NCBI RefSeq assembly: GCF_000953655.1
Contig: NZ_LN681225.1
Coordinates: 377,001 to 441,000 of the forward strand
From: Legionella hackeliae
GTDB taxonomy: Bacteria; Pseudomonadota; Gammaproteobacteria; Legionellales; Legionellaceae
Length of the DNA: 64,000 bases
Direction: 5' to 3'
Numbering within the stretch: the first letter of the stretch is position 1; every line of letters begins with the position of its first letter. Both the position numbers and the translations under genes were made by a program. Under the pieces are notes generated by a model that had not been told where the DNA came from, made no database searches, and worked only from the letters and a program-made list of their open reading frames with translations. Positions 44,434-53,410 of the stretch are shown here, piece after piece.

Positions 44434-44943
44434 ATGCGAGAAGATAAACAAAGCGATTTGCGTTTAAGGAAAGAATTGATGACAAAAAATCTTGCCGAGT
44501 TGCAACAGATAGTGGAGCAAGGCAAAGCGCCTGCGGGGTCAAGATTTGATTACCCACCTCCCATTGCAAAAAAGTTAGGTTTTAAATTAATTGCAGTGGA
44601 GTTAGGTCAGGCAACGATTGAATTGTATGCAGATCCTGCACTTCATGCAAATCCAATGGTGACTATTCACGGTGGAGTTGTTTGTGACATCGCCGATGTA
44701 TCCATTGGTACTGCGCATGCAACTACATTGGATGCCAACGAAAGTTTCACGACACTCGATTTGCAAAACAGTTTTTTTCGCCCGATTTGGAAAGAGAAAC
44801 TTTTGGCCATTGCCAAACCTATTAATTTAGAAAAAACAGTTAGTCGATATCACTGTGACTTGCTACGTAGCGATGGGAAATTAGTGGCGCAAGCAACCAG
44901 CACAGTGATGACTTTACGCGGTACGGATGCAAAAGGCCGTTGA
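44434..44943 (+). CDS. PaaI-type hotdog thioesterase
   Basis: A 169-residue hotdog-fold acyl-CoA thioesterase. The family block VTIHGGVVCDIADVSIGTAHA (HGG..d at the catalytic turn) and LQNSFFRPIWKEKLLAIAKP are visible. An N-terminal helix of 35 residues precedes the domain. Its acyl substrate is unknown. Divergent from the RlmM-like gene. Confidence 0.83.
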   Translation: MREDKQSDLRLRKELMTKNLAELQQIVEQGKAPAGSRFDYPPPIAKKLGFKLIAVELGQATIELYADPALHANPMVTIHGGVVCDIADVSIGTAHATTLDANESFTTLDLQNSFFRPIWKEKLLAIAKPINLEKTVSRYHCDLLRSDGKLVAQATSTVMTLRGTDAKGR

Positions 44944-44946
44944 TTA

Positions 44947-45303
44947 TTAATTTTTATTTCGTAGCTCAATGACGGTCACATGTAAAGGGAGTGTACCGGT
45001 ATTTAAATCTTGATGTGATTCCTGTCCTTGGGCTTTGCTTAAAAAAACAGGAATTTGTTTTTCGAAATTAATCACTGTTTCTCGGCCTGATGCATAAGTC
45101 ACTTTTAAGCTGCCTGCCTCCTCAGGGATGACAATTCTTGCAAAATCGTGGGTATGAAAAGGTAGTTGTTGCTGTGGACAAATGGTAGTTTTCCAAACTT
45201 TGGTTTCGTTATTTTCAATGATTAATTCACGTTTGGTTTCGCAAGTCTCAGCAAAGCTAAGCTGACTAACCAATAGTAAAAAAAGAGGAATAAATTTAGT
45301 CAT
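44947..45303 (-). CDS. Exported cupin-like protein
   Basis: A 118-residue protein with signal peptide (MTKFIPLFLLLVSQLSFA, cut before ETC). The body looks like a small cupin: CPQQQLPFHTHDFARIVIPEE with HTH in the metal-binding position, and GTLPLHVTVIELRN closing. I chose the ATG at 45303 so that the signal peptide is at the start. Convergent, 3 nt from the thioesterase gene. Confidence 0.65.
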   Translation of the reverse strand: MTKFIPLFLLLVSQLSFAETCETKRELIIENNETKVWKTTICPQQQLPFHTHDFARIVIPEEAGSLKVTYASGRETVINFEKQIPVFLSKAQGQESHQDLNTGTLPLHVTVIELRNKN

Positions 45304-45377
45304 CGTAGAACTCCCTGAGCTATGTTCTGAATACCTATGCAACAATACCATAGGTGAGAGAAATTACAATTTTAATA

Positions 45378-46061
45378 TTAAATCATAATGCAACCGCGAG
45401 ATGGTTCAGCATCATGCGACGTTTGTTGTAATTTTGCTTCGCGATTTATATCCTGGTAAATGAATAAAGCAGTTTGCAATATATCATTAGCCAGGGTTTG
45501 CTCTTTATTCTGTTCGATAAAATTGACTGAGTTTTTAGTAAGGAGTTGCACGCAATCTGCATGCTCCTTACTAAAAAAATTTGCTTGTTTAAATGCCCCC
45601 ATAGCAGCAATGGAGGTGGCAGCGGAGTCATTAGGGGATAAATCAGCGAGATAATTCAGGGTTGCTTGCAACGCATTATTGCTTAGATAAACCAATAAAC
45701 TTTTAGCTCGGCAGTGAAATAGATAATCTTCCCGGGAAACAATTTGCTGCAATATGTTTTTTAATGGTTGAGTATTGCCTACAAAATTCAACTTGGGTAA
45801 TTTTTCTAAGACCGATATTTCCAAAGTTTGCAACTCGTCCAAATAATTTATCCAGTCCTTAATATCTTTAGCAAGTTGTGAATTTGTAACATGGTCACTT
45901 TTCAAAAAAGTAGCCAGAGTCTCGGAAAGAGCAGAAATTGAGGTAGTTGTTTTCAGTTCTTTAAGTAGATTTTTTATATAAACCCTCGTTGCTTCATCTT
46001 CTTCTTGCTGGAAATAACGCTGTAGTTTAATACTATAAATATCGAGCAACTCAGAAATCAT
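45378..46061 (-). CDS. Unknown helical protein ending in a CaaX box
   Basis: A 227-residue, almost wholly helical protein with no recognised domain. Its last residues are SRGCIMI, a eukaryotic CaaX prenylation box (Cys, two aliphatics, then Ile, which favours geranylgeranyl transfer). I confirmed the codons TGC ATT ATG ATT TAA from the sequence. No bacterial prenyltransferase uses this, so the inference is a protein delivered into a host cell and anchored to membranes there. Start: ATG at 46061 with TGAGG upstream. It follows the YadH-type permease by 14 nt. Confidence 0.68.
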   Translation of the reverse strand: MISELLDIYSIKLQRYFQQEEDEATRVYIKNLLKELKTTTSISALSETLATFLKSDHVTNSQLAKDIKDWINYLDELQTLEISVLEKLPKLNFVGNTQPLKNILQQIVSREDYLFHCRAKSLLVYLSNNALQATLNYLADLSPNDSAATSIAAMGAFKQANFFSKEHADCVQLLTKNSVNFIEQNKEQTLANDILQTALFIYQDINREAKLQQTSHDAEPSRGCIMI

Positions 46062-46075
46062 AACAACCTCAACCA

Positions 46076-46849
46076 CTAATCACGTAAGCCGACTCCTTTT
46101 TTTAATAAAACCATATTTAATGCAGTCAGCAGAACAACCATTATGCAAATAATGATCATAGCGGTCAAGATATTTACTTCTTGCTGTCCAATCATTGCGT
46201 AGCGAAGTGCATTGACCATATAAAGAATGGGATTAAGATGTGAAACAGCGCGCCAGAAGGGTGATAGCATGTCTGTCGCGTAAAAGACGCCTCCCAAATA
46301 AGTCAAGGGAGCAAGAACGAAAGTCGGAATAATCATTACGTCGTCAAAATTACGAGCAACCATAGCGTTAGTAAAACCTGCTAGAGAGAATAAAGCGGAC
46401 ACTAATAATACAACAACGATACTCAACAGAAGGTTAGTGAAATCTATGGTTAAGAAAAAACAAGACACAATAAAAACAAGAATAGCTACAATCAAACCTC
46501 TTAAGACGCCACCTAAGACATAACCCAGCAATAAGAGACTATCATGCATGGGACTAACCAGCATTTCCTCAATACTTTTTTGAAAACGCACGCTAAACAA
46601 TGAAGTAGAAACGTTACTATAAGCATTGGTAATGACAGACATCATAATGAGTCCAGGCGCAATAAACTGGGGGTAGCTAACCCCTTGTATGGGGCCTATG
46701 CGCTCACCAATCAAACTGCCAAAAATTAAAAAATAGAGGGCTGTAGTAATTACAGGAGGCAAAAATACCTGACTGGCAATGCGAAACATCCTTATCAACT
46801 CGCGTCTTACGAGGGTATAAAGGGCAATAGATTGTTTTTTAATGGCCAT
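46076..46849 (-). CDS. ABC-2 type exporter permease (YadH-like)
   Basis: A 257-residue permease with six membrane helices of the ABC-2 family. The family block FAPGLIMMSVITNAYSNVSTSL-type segment and AMVARNFDDVMIIPTFVLAPLTYLGGVFY are seen. The ATG at 46849 (MAIKKQSIALYTL) overlaps the ATPase gene end by 11 nt; the 44 codons upstream are an out-of-frame copy of the ATPase tail. Substrate unknown, perhaps a glycan or drug. Confidence 0.88.
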   Translation of the reverse strand: MAIKKQSIALYTLVRRELIRMFRIASQVFLPPVITTALYFLIFGSLIGERIGPIQGVSYPQFIAPGLIMMSVITNAYSNVSTSLFSVRFQKSIEEMLVSPMHDSLLLLGYVLGGVLRGLIVAILVFIVSCFFLTIDFTNLLLSIVVVLLVSALFSLAGFTNAMVARNFDDVMIIPTFVLAPLTYLGGVFYATDMLSPFWRAVSHLNPILYMVNALRYAMIGQQEVNILTAMIIICIMVVLLTALNMVLLKKGVGLRD

Positions 46850-47753
46850 GGTTAATAAGATCCAGAAAAAGTTCTTCCAAACGGTTCGTTTTGTTACGCA
46901 TACTTTGAATACCAAGACCGTGCTTGGTGAGTTCAGCAAAAACATCATTGAGTGACCATCGATTATCAACTCGCAACTCAAAAGTATTGTTGTCTATTAA
47001 GGTGACAACAAAAGGTTCCATCTGTGGAAGCTCTTGAATGGGTTTTAGGGTATTAAAAATAAAAGTCTGATGATTAAGGGATTTTAGCAAGGTTTTCATT
47101 GAAGTGTTTTCAATAATTTGCCCTTGATCAATGATGGCAATATGTTTGCAAAGTTGTTCGGCTTCCTCAAGGTAATGCGTTGTTAAAACAATGGTTGTAC
47201 CTTCTTCGTTGGTACGAGTTAAAAAATCCCACATGCTACGACGAATTTCTATGTCAACTCCAGCTGTGGGCTCATCGAGAATCAAAACTTTAGGTTGATG
47301 AATCAACGCGCGCGCAATCATTAAACGACGTTTCATGCCTCCAGATAAATGACGCACAATAGAATGGCGCTTTTCCCATAGACCTAATTGCTGTAAAAGT
47401 GACTCTGTTCGAGGAATTGCCAGTTGTCGGCTAATCCCATAAAATCCCGCCTGGTTTATGAGAATTTGTTCGCAGGTTTCAAAGATATTTAAGTTAAACT
47501 CTTGTGGTACTAATCCTAAACAAGATTTAGCTGCTTCTCGTTGTGTATCAAGATCATAACCTTGAATACGAATACTGCCCGATGTTTTTGTCAGTAGAGT
47601 AGTAATTAAACCTATAGTGGTTGATTTTCCTGCACCATTTGCTCCTAGCAGAGCAAAGAAATCACCATTTTCTACAGTCAAATCAATACCCTTAAGGGCT
47701 TCGACACCATTGGTATAAGTTTTTCGTAATTGCTTGATTTCCAGGGCGTGCAT
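46839..47753 (-). CDS. ABC exporter ATPase (YadG-like)
   Basis: A 304-residue ABC ATPase: Walker A GANGAGKSTT, signature LSGGMKRRLMIARAL, Walker B KVLILDEPTAGVD, and the switch His in VLTTHYLEEAE. A C-terminal accessory domain is typical of YadG/CcmA-type exporters. It works with the following YadH-like permease. Confidence 0.92.
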   Translation of the reverse strand: MHALEIKQLRKTYTNGVEALKGIDLTVENGDFFALLGANGAGKSTTIGLITTLLTKTSGSIRIQGYDLDTQREAAKSCLGLVPQEFNLNIFETCEQILINQAGFYGISRQLAIPRTESLLQQLGLWEKRHSIVRHLSGGMKRRLMIARALIHQPKVLILDEPTAGVDIEIRRSMWDFLTRTNEEGTTIVLTTHYLEEAEQLCKHIAIIDQGQIIENTSMKTLLKSLNHQTFIFNTLKPIQELPQMEPFVVTLIDNNTFELRVDNRWSLNDVFAELTKHGLGIQSMRNKTNRLEELFLDLINHGH

Positions 47754-47793
47754 AAGGTTTATTTGCAGAAAAATCTAGATTATACACGAGAAA

Positions 47794-47940
47794 TCACTGC
47801 CATAAATAATCTTCATTCTTATCATTTTCTTCCTCATCTGGCGCAGTACTCTGTCTAATTAATTTAACACGAGCTAATACTTTAGGGTCATAAACCCAAT
47901 TTACTGCTGGCGACTCGGTATGGCTAAATTTTTTTTTTCA
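47794..47940 (-). other. A10 tract and out-of-frame acidic C-terminal extension
   Basis: Ten A residues (minus strand) at 47938-47929 sit nine codons before the stop of the neighbouring gene. In the +1-base frame after the run (11 instead of 10 A) the gene continues for 47 residues to a TGA at 47796-47794: KKKFSHTESPAVNWVYDPKV, ending STAPDEEENDKNEDYLWQ. This could be polymerase slippage, phase variation, a mutation or a sequencing error. Roughly 45 open codons are not statistically rare in AT-rich DNA, but the acidic composition is coding-like. Confidence 0.55.
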
Positions 47941-48719
47941 GATGTGCCTTGTTCTTTTTTGGTTGTCTTAGCTCTTTTTGCAATTTCTGCTTGTAGTTCG
48001 GAGAAGAAATTAGGTGAGCTTAGTAATTGATCTGATTTAGGTTTTTCTCTGGATTGTACAGATGGGAGAGGAGGGGGTAATTGAGTTTTTTCTTGCGTTT
48101 TATCGACGATGGGCGTGGTGGGGGGGGCAGAAATAGGTGGTGGAGTGATAGTGGGTTTTTCAATTTCCAATTTTGAAACGGGCACTTCTTGACGTGGTGT
48201 GATTGTATTCATTGTTGAGGTTAATACAGTTAATTCAGAGAGTAAGGATTGTGCTTTTTTCAGTTGTTCAACTTGTTTTTGCAGCTCAGTTTGATCGTTA
48301 AGTTGCTTTTTAAGTTGTACGTTTTCTTGTTGCAAGCGCTCAATTTCTATATGCAATTCTTTATTAACGGTGGTTAATACCTTTGTTTGTTTTTCATGAG
48401 TTGTTTGCAACAATTCCAAGACGTTTTGTAATTCACGCATCAGGCTAAGCGGTTTATTTTTTTCAGGCTCAATTTGAATATGCAGACTGGGAATCTGTAG
48501 GTTACTAGTAGGTTGTATGCTTTTTTCATAATTAATGAGCAATGTGGAAATACAGGTAGTAAATGTTGAATCAGACGCGATTAAAATTAATGCTGTGGGA
48601 ACGAGGTAATTAATAATACTGCGATCGTTAAAGGCTTCTTGATTATGGAGGATAACTAGATACAACACGGAAAGCGTGTCTCGGACTACTTCATAATGGG
48701 TATCCTTTCCCCATTTCAT
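47901..48719 (-). CDS. Coiled-coil, proline-rich, WH2-like protein (VCA-like if frame continues)
   Basis: A 272-residue protein as read, or about 308 if the A10 tract gains a base. Layout: helical N terminus (1-70), coiled coil (about 93-165), proline-rich segment (PPPISAPPTTP at 193-203, PPPLPS at 215-220), a WH2-like helix SPNFFSELQAEIAKRAKTTK at 235-254, and, in the alternative frame, a hydrophobic/basic stretch (DPKVLARVKLIRQ) and an acidic tail with Trp near the end (EEENDKNEDYLWQ). That order resembles the actin-nucleating end of WASP/WAVE and RickA proteins. No signal peptide. Function inferred only. Confidence 0.55.
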   Translation of the reverse strand: MKWGKDTHYEVVRDTLSVLYLVILHNQEAFNDRSIINYLVPTALILIASDSTFTTCISTLLINYEKSIQPTSNLQIPSLHIQIEPEKNKPLSLMRELQNVLELLQTTHEKQTKVLTTVNKELHIEIERLQQENVQLKKQLNDQTELQKQVEQLKKAQSLLSELTVLTSTMNTITPRQEVPVSKLEIEKPTITPPPISAPPTTPIVDKTQEKTQLPPPLPSVQSREKPKSDQLLSSPNFFSELQAEIAKRAKTTKKEQGTSEKKNLAIPSRQQ

Positions 48720-49008
48720 ATAGCTACCCGTTCAATTGACTTGGTATTGCTCCGTGAGTGTTTTAAATAACCTAAGGAATGTCTCACTGATCGCCATCCG
48801 TGCGCTCCTATTAGTACTCCTTAGTTCATTTAACAGCAATTGGAATTAAAGTTCAACAAGTCGATCAAATGTTTGGTTAAGTTGGTCGGGTTTGGGCAAT
48901 TAGATAGTTGAAAAAACAATTGTTGAGTTGTAAAAGTGGGCACAGCATCTAAAATTTTAAAAAGGGCTATTAAAGCATCAAGGTGATGCCATCACAAGGA
49001 ATGACAAT

Positions 49009-50667
49009 ATGAAAACGCAAAATACGACTAAGGTCGCTGAACTTATTGTGAAATGTTTAGAAGAGGAAGGCGTTGAATATATTTTTGGCTTGCCGGGTGA
49101 GGAGAATATCGATTTTGTTGAAGCGCTTTCCAGTTCAAAAAAAATTCGTTTCATTTTAACTCGTCATGAACAGGCAGCTTCTTTTATGGCGGATATTTAT
49201 GGACGATTAACGGGAAAGCCAGGAGTTTGCCTGGCCACTCTAGGTCCTGGAGCAATTAATCTTTTGTTAGGCACCGCCGATGCTAATTTAGATAGCTCTC
49301 CGCTAGTCGCGATTGCGGCACAAGCGTCTTTGGATCGTTTAAATAAGGAATCGCATCAGATTATAGATTTGAATAAGCTGTTTGCACCCGTGACAAAATG
49401 GAATGCAATGATTTCCTTGCCTTCGGTGGCACCTGAATTAGTGCGTAAAGCATTCAAGTTAGCTCAGTCAGAACGAAGTGGGGCTGTGGCATTAATTCTT
49501 CCAGAAGATGTTGCCAAACAAAGTACATTCAGTTTGCCCTTAAAGCCACAATGGCCTAAGCAAACCATGCCTAATTTGGACCAAATTAAAAAAGCAGCTA
49601 TTGTTATCAACGAGGCGAAAAAGGCCATTATTCTTGCTGGTGCTGGTGTTTATCGTCATCACGCCGAAGAGGCATTAACACGTTTTGTCGAGCGTACCAA
49701 AATTCCCGTGGCGACAACATTTATGGCCAAGGGTGTTGTTCCTGCCGATAATCCTTTAGCAATTGGTACGATTGGATTTATGAGGCATGATTACAGTAAC
49801 TTCGGCTTCGATGAGGCTGATGTGGTCATCACTGTTGGCTATGATTTGGTGGAATATTCACCTAAATCCTGGAATCCTGCAGGGGATAAAAAAATTGTCC
49901 ACATTCATGGTATTGTTGCAGAGGTCGATAGTCATTATTCATTGGCCGTAGGTATTGAGGGAAGCATCACCGCTGCTTTGGATGTTTTGGCAAAAGAAAT
50001 TAAACCGCAGGATTACAGTGCGAAGGAAACACATTCCCTACGGGCTATGTTGCAGCAGGAAATCACTGAGCATGAACACGATAACTCATTTCCACTAAAA
50101 CCCCAGCGAATTATAGCCGATTTGCGCAAGGCGATGGGCGAGTCTGATATTGCTCTTTGTGATACGGGAGCATTGAAAATGTGGATGGCACGTCTTTATC
50201 CTTGTTATCAACCAAATACCTGTATTATCTCAAACAGTTTAGCCACAATGGGCTTCACCTTGCCTGGAGCTATGGCGGCAAAACTGGTCCATCCGGATAG
50301 AAAAGTAGTGGCTGTGATGGGAGATGGTTCGTTTTTGATGAACTCTCAAGAAATTGAAACCGCCAAGCGTGAAAAAATTCCTTTTGTCATTTTAATTTGG
50401 CGCGATGATGCGTATGGACTTATTCAATGGAAGCAGGATCTGGAGTTTGGACATTCAGCACACGTCACCTTTACCAATCCTGACTTTGTAAAATATGCAG
50501 AAAGTTTTGGGATTAAGGCTCATACCATAACCTCAGCTGAAGATTTGTTACCGACACTGCAATCATCACTAGCAAGCAATGAACTCGTTTTGATTGATTG
50601 TCCTGTTGATTATTCTGAGAATGTGAAATTAACCGATAAATTGGGCAATTTGACAGGATCTATTTAA
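49009..50667 (+). CDS. Acetolactate synthase, catabolic type
   Basis: A 552-residue thiamine-pyrophosphate enzyme of the acetolactate synthase/POX family. The catalytic glutamate E54 (TRHEQAASFMA) and TPP site MGDGSFLMNSQEIETAKREK...RDD are seen; the last residue of the TPP motif is Asp instead of Asn. No regulatory small subunit follows, which suits the catabolic AlsS type rather than IlvBI. A hairpin follows the stop. The upstream 289 bases (48720-49008) hold no gene I can support. Confidence 0.85.
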   Translation: MKTQNTTKVAELIVKCLEEEGVEYIFGLPGEENIDFVEALSSSKKIRFILTRHEQAASFMADIYGRLTGKPGVCLATLGPGAINLLLGTADANLDSSPLVAIAAQASLDRLNKESHQIIDLNKLFAPVTKWNAMISLPSVAPELVRKAFKLAQSERSGAVALILPEDVAKQSTFSLPLKPQWPKQTMPNLDQIKKAAIVINEAKKAIILAGAGVYRHHAEEALTRFVERTKIPVATTFMAKGVVPADNPLAIGTIGFMRHDYSNFGFDEADVVITVGYDLVEYSPKSWNPAGDKKIVHIHGIVAEVDSHYSLAVGIEGSITAALDVLAKEIKPQDYSAKETHSLRAMLQQEITEHEHDNSFPLKPQRIIADLRKAMGESDIALCDTGALKMWMARLYPCYQPNTCIISNSLATMGFTLPGAMAAKLVHPDRKVVAVMGDGSFLMNSQEIETAKREKIPFVILIWRDDAYGLIQWKQDLEFGHSAHVTFTNPDFVKYAESFGIKAHTITSAEDLLPTLQSSLASNELVLIDCPVDYSENVKLTDKLGNLTGSI

Positions 50668-50732
50668 TAATCCATTAGCATTAAAATTAGTCTTAGTGGA
50701 AATATTAAAAACTAATCTACACTAAAATAAAG

Positions 50733-50755
50733 ACTCAAGTGATTTTCACTTGAGT
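50733..50755 (+). terminator. Terminator after acetolactate synthase
   Basis: ACTCAAGTGA (50733-50742) pairs perfectly with TCACTTGAGT (50746-50755) with a 3-nt loop; TTTT follows a few bases on. It lies between the synthase and the ART-like gene. Confidence 0.6.
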
Positions 50756-50780
50756 TAAACTTTTGTAAGTGGGTGTAGAT

Positions 50781-51983
50781 ATGGCTAGACATAAGCGCTC
50801 CAAAAGTGAAAGTAACCTTGGCAACTTCGTAGAAACGGGCAATCGTATTATACGTGCAGATCATTCAGAGGATGAAAATGATGTCATTGTCCTTTATCGC
50901 GGCATTAAGCCACATAGTGGGCCTTATGCAGAACAAACAGATCCTAAAAATGCAGTTATTGGCTCTAAGAAACCCTTAGACACGACAAAAGGTGTTGAGG
51001 TACACGTGGACGGGGGTACTGATAGCTCTTATATCTCCTGGACTCCATTTTATAAAGTAGCAGCTGCATTTGCAGAAGAAAAAGGTACTGTGATGAAAGG
51101 GGTCTTTCGGAGAGATGATTTGGTGCATCCTATTGCTAATTTTTTAGGTGAAACAGAATACAGTATTATTGGTACTGTTGTTGGAGCTAAACCTGTTAAA
51201 GAACAAAATAATCTAAGTCAAGAGCAAGAAACTCAGCTAAGAAAAAACTGGTATCAAGAGGCTGAGGAGATTAGAAAGGTCCAGGTAACAATCAAACAAG
51301 CTCAAAAAGCTGACCCTCTTCGCAAGAGAGAGCGGGAACAAGAGAGCGAGTTTACACCCGATGTCAAACCGGTAAGAACATGGAAAAGATTGAATTTTTT
51401 TGAGAGTGAACTGGTATCTGGGCCCGGAGTTGCCAAAAAACCTACGCTAGAAAGAACACCATCATCTCCTAATATTAAATACAAAAGCAAAGAAATGCCG
51501 ACACAGGTGGTACCAAACGTTAAAGAAGGTCGACTTAATTCATCAAGGATTGCCGACAATGTGGCAGAATTTACCCAAATTGTTGAGGCTCTATATAAAG
51601 CTTTCCCTTCAAAGTGGACATCATTTCTTACTGGTGAGCTGTCTCAAGAGGGTGCCCCCCATAAAAAACTAAAAAAATTTAAAGGTTTTGCGCACGTAGA
51701 GAAAACTGGGGCTATAAGCGATTTAAGAAATGAAATCGTAAGAATTCAAGATCAATTAATTGCGGGAAAGATGGATATTGAGGATGGCATGGCTTCATTA
51801 AAACTAGCGATAGAAGAAGTAATACGAACCTCCAATAAATATCAGGAAGGAACTACTCTAGGGAAGAAGCATTCGTTGTTTGGCAAATCCTTTCAGATTA
51901 CTTCAAGCAAGGTTGCATCAAAGTTAGATGAGTTTATGGAAACACATTTTGGGACAAGTAGTAAGGATATTGATCTTCCTTAA
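50781..51983 (+). CDS. Candidate mono-ADP-ribosyltransferase, R-S-E type
   Basis: A 400-residue protein. The three ART motifs are readable in order: R40 in VIVLYRGI, the serine strand SSYISWTPFYKVAAAFAE (S86), and the ExE pair E124-x-E126 in GETEYSIIG. This matches the R-S-E class used by bacterial toxins and by SidE-family and Lart1-type Legionella effectors. After residue 150 the protein is charged and proline/serine-rich, then helical to the end; no signal peptide. I use the ATG at 50781 with TAAGTGGG 7 nt upstream; a GTG at 50769 is the alternative. Target unknown. Confidence 0.62.
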   Translation: MARHKRSKSESNLGNFVETGNRIIRADHSEDENDVIVLYRGIKPHSGPYAEQTDPKNAVIGSKKPLDTTKGVEVHVDGGTDSSYISWTPFYKVAAAFAEEKGTVMKGVFRRDDLVHPIANFLGETEYSIIGTVVGAKPVKEQNNLSQEQETQLRKNWYQEAEEIRKVQVTIKQAQKADPLRKREREQESEFTPDVKPVRTWKRLNFFESELVSGPGVAKKPTLERTPSSPNIKYKSKEMPTQVVPNVKEGRLNSSRIADNVAEFTQIVEALYKAFPSKWTSFLTGELSQEGAPHKKLKKFKGFAHVEKTGAISDLRNEIVRIQDQLIAGKMDIEDGMASLKLAIEEVIRTSNKYQEGTTLGKKHSLFGKSFQITSSKVASKLDEFMETHFGTSSKDIDLP

Positions 51984-51995
51984 TATCCTAAGGCT

Positions 51996-52619
51996 TTAAC
52001 GTGTGCCTCTAGTTTTTATCCAGCCAGTGAGACTGTAGCGTATTTTTTTTGTTTCACAAACTTCATGAGGTAAGTCGCTGCTAAAACAGACGAAACGATT
52101 GCCAAAAGGTAGAATATTTGCAAGACGGTTATCATGCTTATCATAAAGCATTAACTCTCCGGAAAATGCTGATTCCCAATGATCATTCAAATAATACACA
52201 CAAGAGATACGTCTATCTTGAGTGGTGCTAAACTGATCAACATGCTTTTTGTAAAATGTGCCTGGTTGATAAATGGCAAAATGCGTCTCAAAATCCGCAA
52301 GACCTAAAAAGAGCATGCGATTAAGTGTAAGTTTAATCTCATTAATTTTCGCAAGGTATGCGGCGACTGCTGGATTTGTTTGATTCTCCTCGAGCCAACA
52401 GATTTCATCTGTTCTTATGGAATCATTTCGTACAGCACTTTGCAAACGGCCTACTTTTGCATTTCTGAATTGGCCTGCCTCATAAAAAGACTCTGCCATG
52501 GCTCGTAATCTCTGAAAATGAGAAGGCTCTAAGAAATCATCAATAATATGAAATCCAAATTGATAGATATTATCTTCGATTGTATTAATGCATTTTACAG
52601 GGCTATTGCTCATTGACAT
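51996..52619 (-). CDS. 2-oxoglutarate/Fe(II) oxygenase (prolyl-hydroxylase-like)
   Basis: A 207-residue dioxygenase of the 2OG-Fe(II) superfamily. Iron ligands HVD (YKKHVDQFS) and the distal His (DLPHEVCE), with the 2-oxoglutarate Arg in RYSLTGWIKT, are in place, and YYLNDHWE...FSGELMLY forms the core. It resembles SM-20/prolyl-hydroxylase type bacterial enzymes. Substrate unknown. Confidence 0.83.
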   Translation of the reverse strand: MSMSNSPVKCINTIEDNIYQFGFHIIDDFLEPSHFQRLRAMAESFYEAGQFRNAKVGRLQSAVRNDSIRTDEICWLEENQTNPAVAAYLAKINEIKLTLNRMLFLGLADFETHFAIYQPGTFYKKHVDQFSTTQDRRISCVYYLNDHWESAFSGELMLYDKHDNRLANILPFGNRFVCFSSDLPHEVCETKKIRYSLTGWIKTRGTR

Positions 52620-52635
52620 AAAAACTTATAACTCA

Positions 52636-53334
52636 CTAATGTTGTTCCAATAATGTTTGTCGTTGTCGCCAATCCGGTAAAAATTTATCCATTAACGCGT
52701 AAAAGCGTTTGCTGTGATTCGTTTCTAACAGATGAACCAATTCATGAACAAGCACGTACTCAAGACACGCCAAAGGTTTTATCATCAAACGTAAATTTAA
52801 CCAGATACGCTTTGCGCGAATATTACACGAACCCCAACGGGTTTTCATTGTTTTTATACCCCAATCATTTACCGTAACACCAAGAACAGGTTCCCATTTA
52901 CGAATTAAATTGGGGAGTAAGACTTTCATTTGTTGCCTGTGCCAGGTCTGGATGAGTTTTTCTTTGTCTTCAAATGTTGCATTTGCTTCGATATAACAGT
53001 GGATGAAATTATTTTCCACAAGAATCTTGGGGCGAGCGTTGTGTGCAATATTGACTAAGGTGTAAATTTCTCCCAAGAAAGATAATTGCTCACCTGTTTG
53101 ATAAGTGGGTTGTGGTTGATGGGGACGTGCTTGGAAACGTTGTCGTTGCTGACGAATCCAATTCATTTTTGTTTTTAATTCATGATGGATTTCATCAAGG
53201 CGAAATCTTATCGGGGCACTCACTTTAACTTGTCCATCGGGCGGATAGACTCGCAAATGTAGATTTTTGATAGGTTTTCTTAAAATTTCGACAACAATGC
53301 CATCAATTTCAATGATGTGTTTACTCATAGTCAA
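52636..53334 (-). CDS. YgjP-like metallopeptidase (DUF45)
   Basis: A 232-residue zinc metallopeptidase with HELVH in VLVHELVHLLETNHSKRFY near residue 190 and the third-ligand His in NHSKRF. The preceding block KTRWGSCNIRAKRIWLNLRL is the DUF45 signature. Often near restriction systems in other bacteria, but none is seen here. Role unknown. Confidence 0.85.
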   Translation of the reverse strand: MTMSKHIIEIDGIVVEILRKPIKNLHLRVYPPDGQVKVSAPIRFRLDEIHHELKTKMNWIRQQRQRFQARPHQPQPTYQTGEQLSFLGEIYTLVNIAHNARPKILVENNFIHCYIEANATFEDKEKLIQTWHRQQMKVLLPNLIRKWEPVLGVTVNDWGIKTMKTRWGSCNIRAKRIWLNLRLMIKPLACLEYVLVHELVHLLETNHSKRFYALMDKFLPDWRQRQTLLEQH

Positions 53335-53410
53335 TAAAAATTTTTACAATTGATGCGTATAATAACATCTATTGCTAATATGAGAATTCTTATAAAGAAA
53401 TGGTAACGTT

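Noticed and set aside
46850..46981. 44-codon N-terminal extension of the YadH-like permease
   Set aside because: It is the end of the ATPase gene in another frame; the permease family starts near MAIKKQ with an 11-nt overlap.
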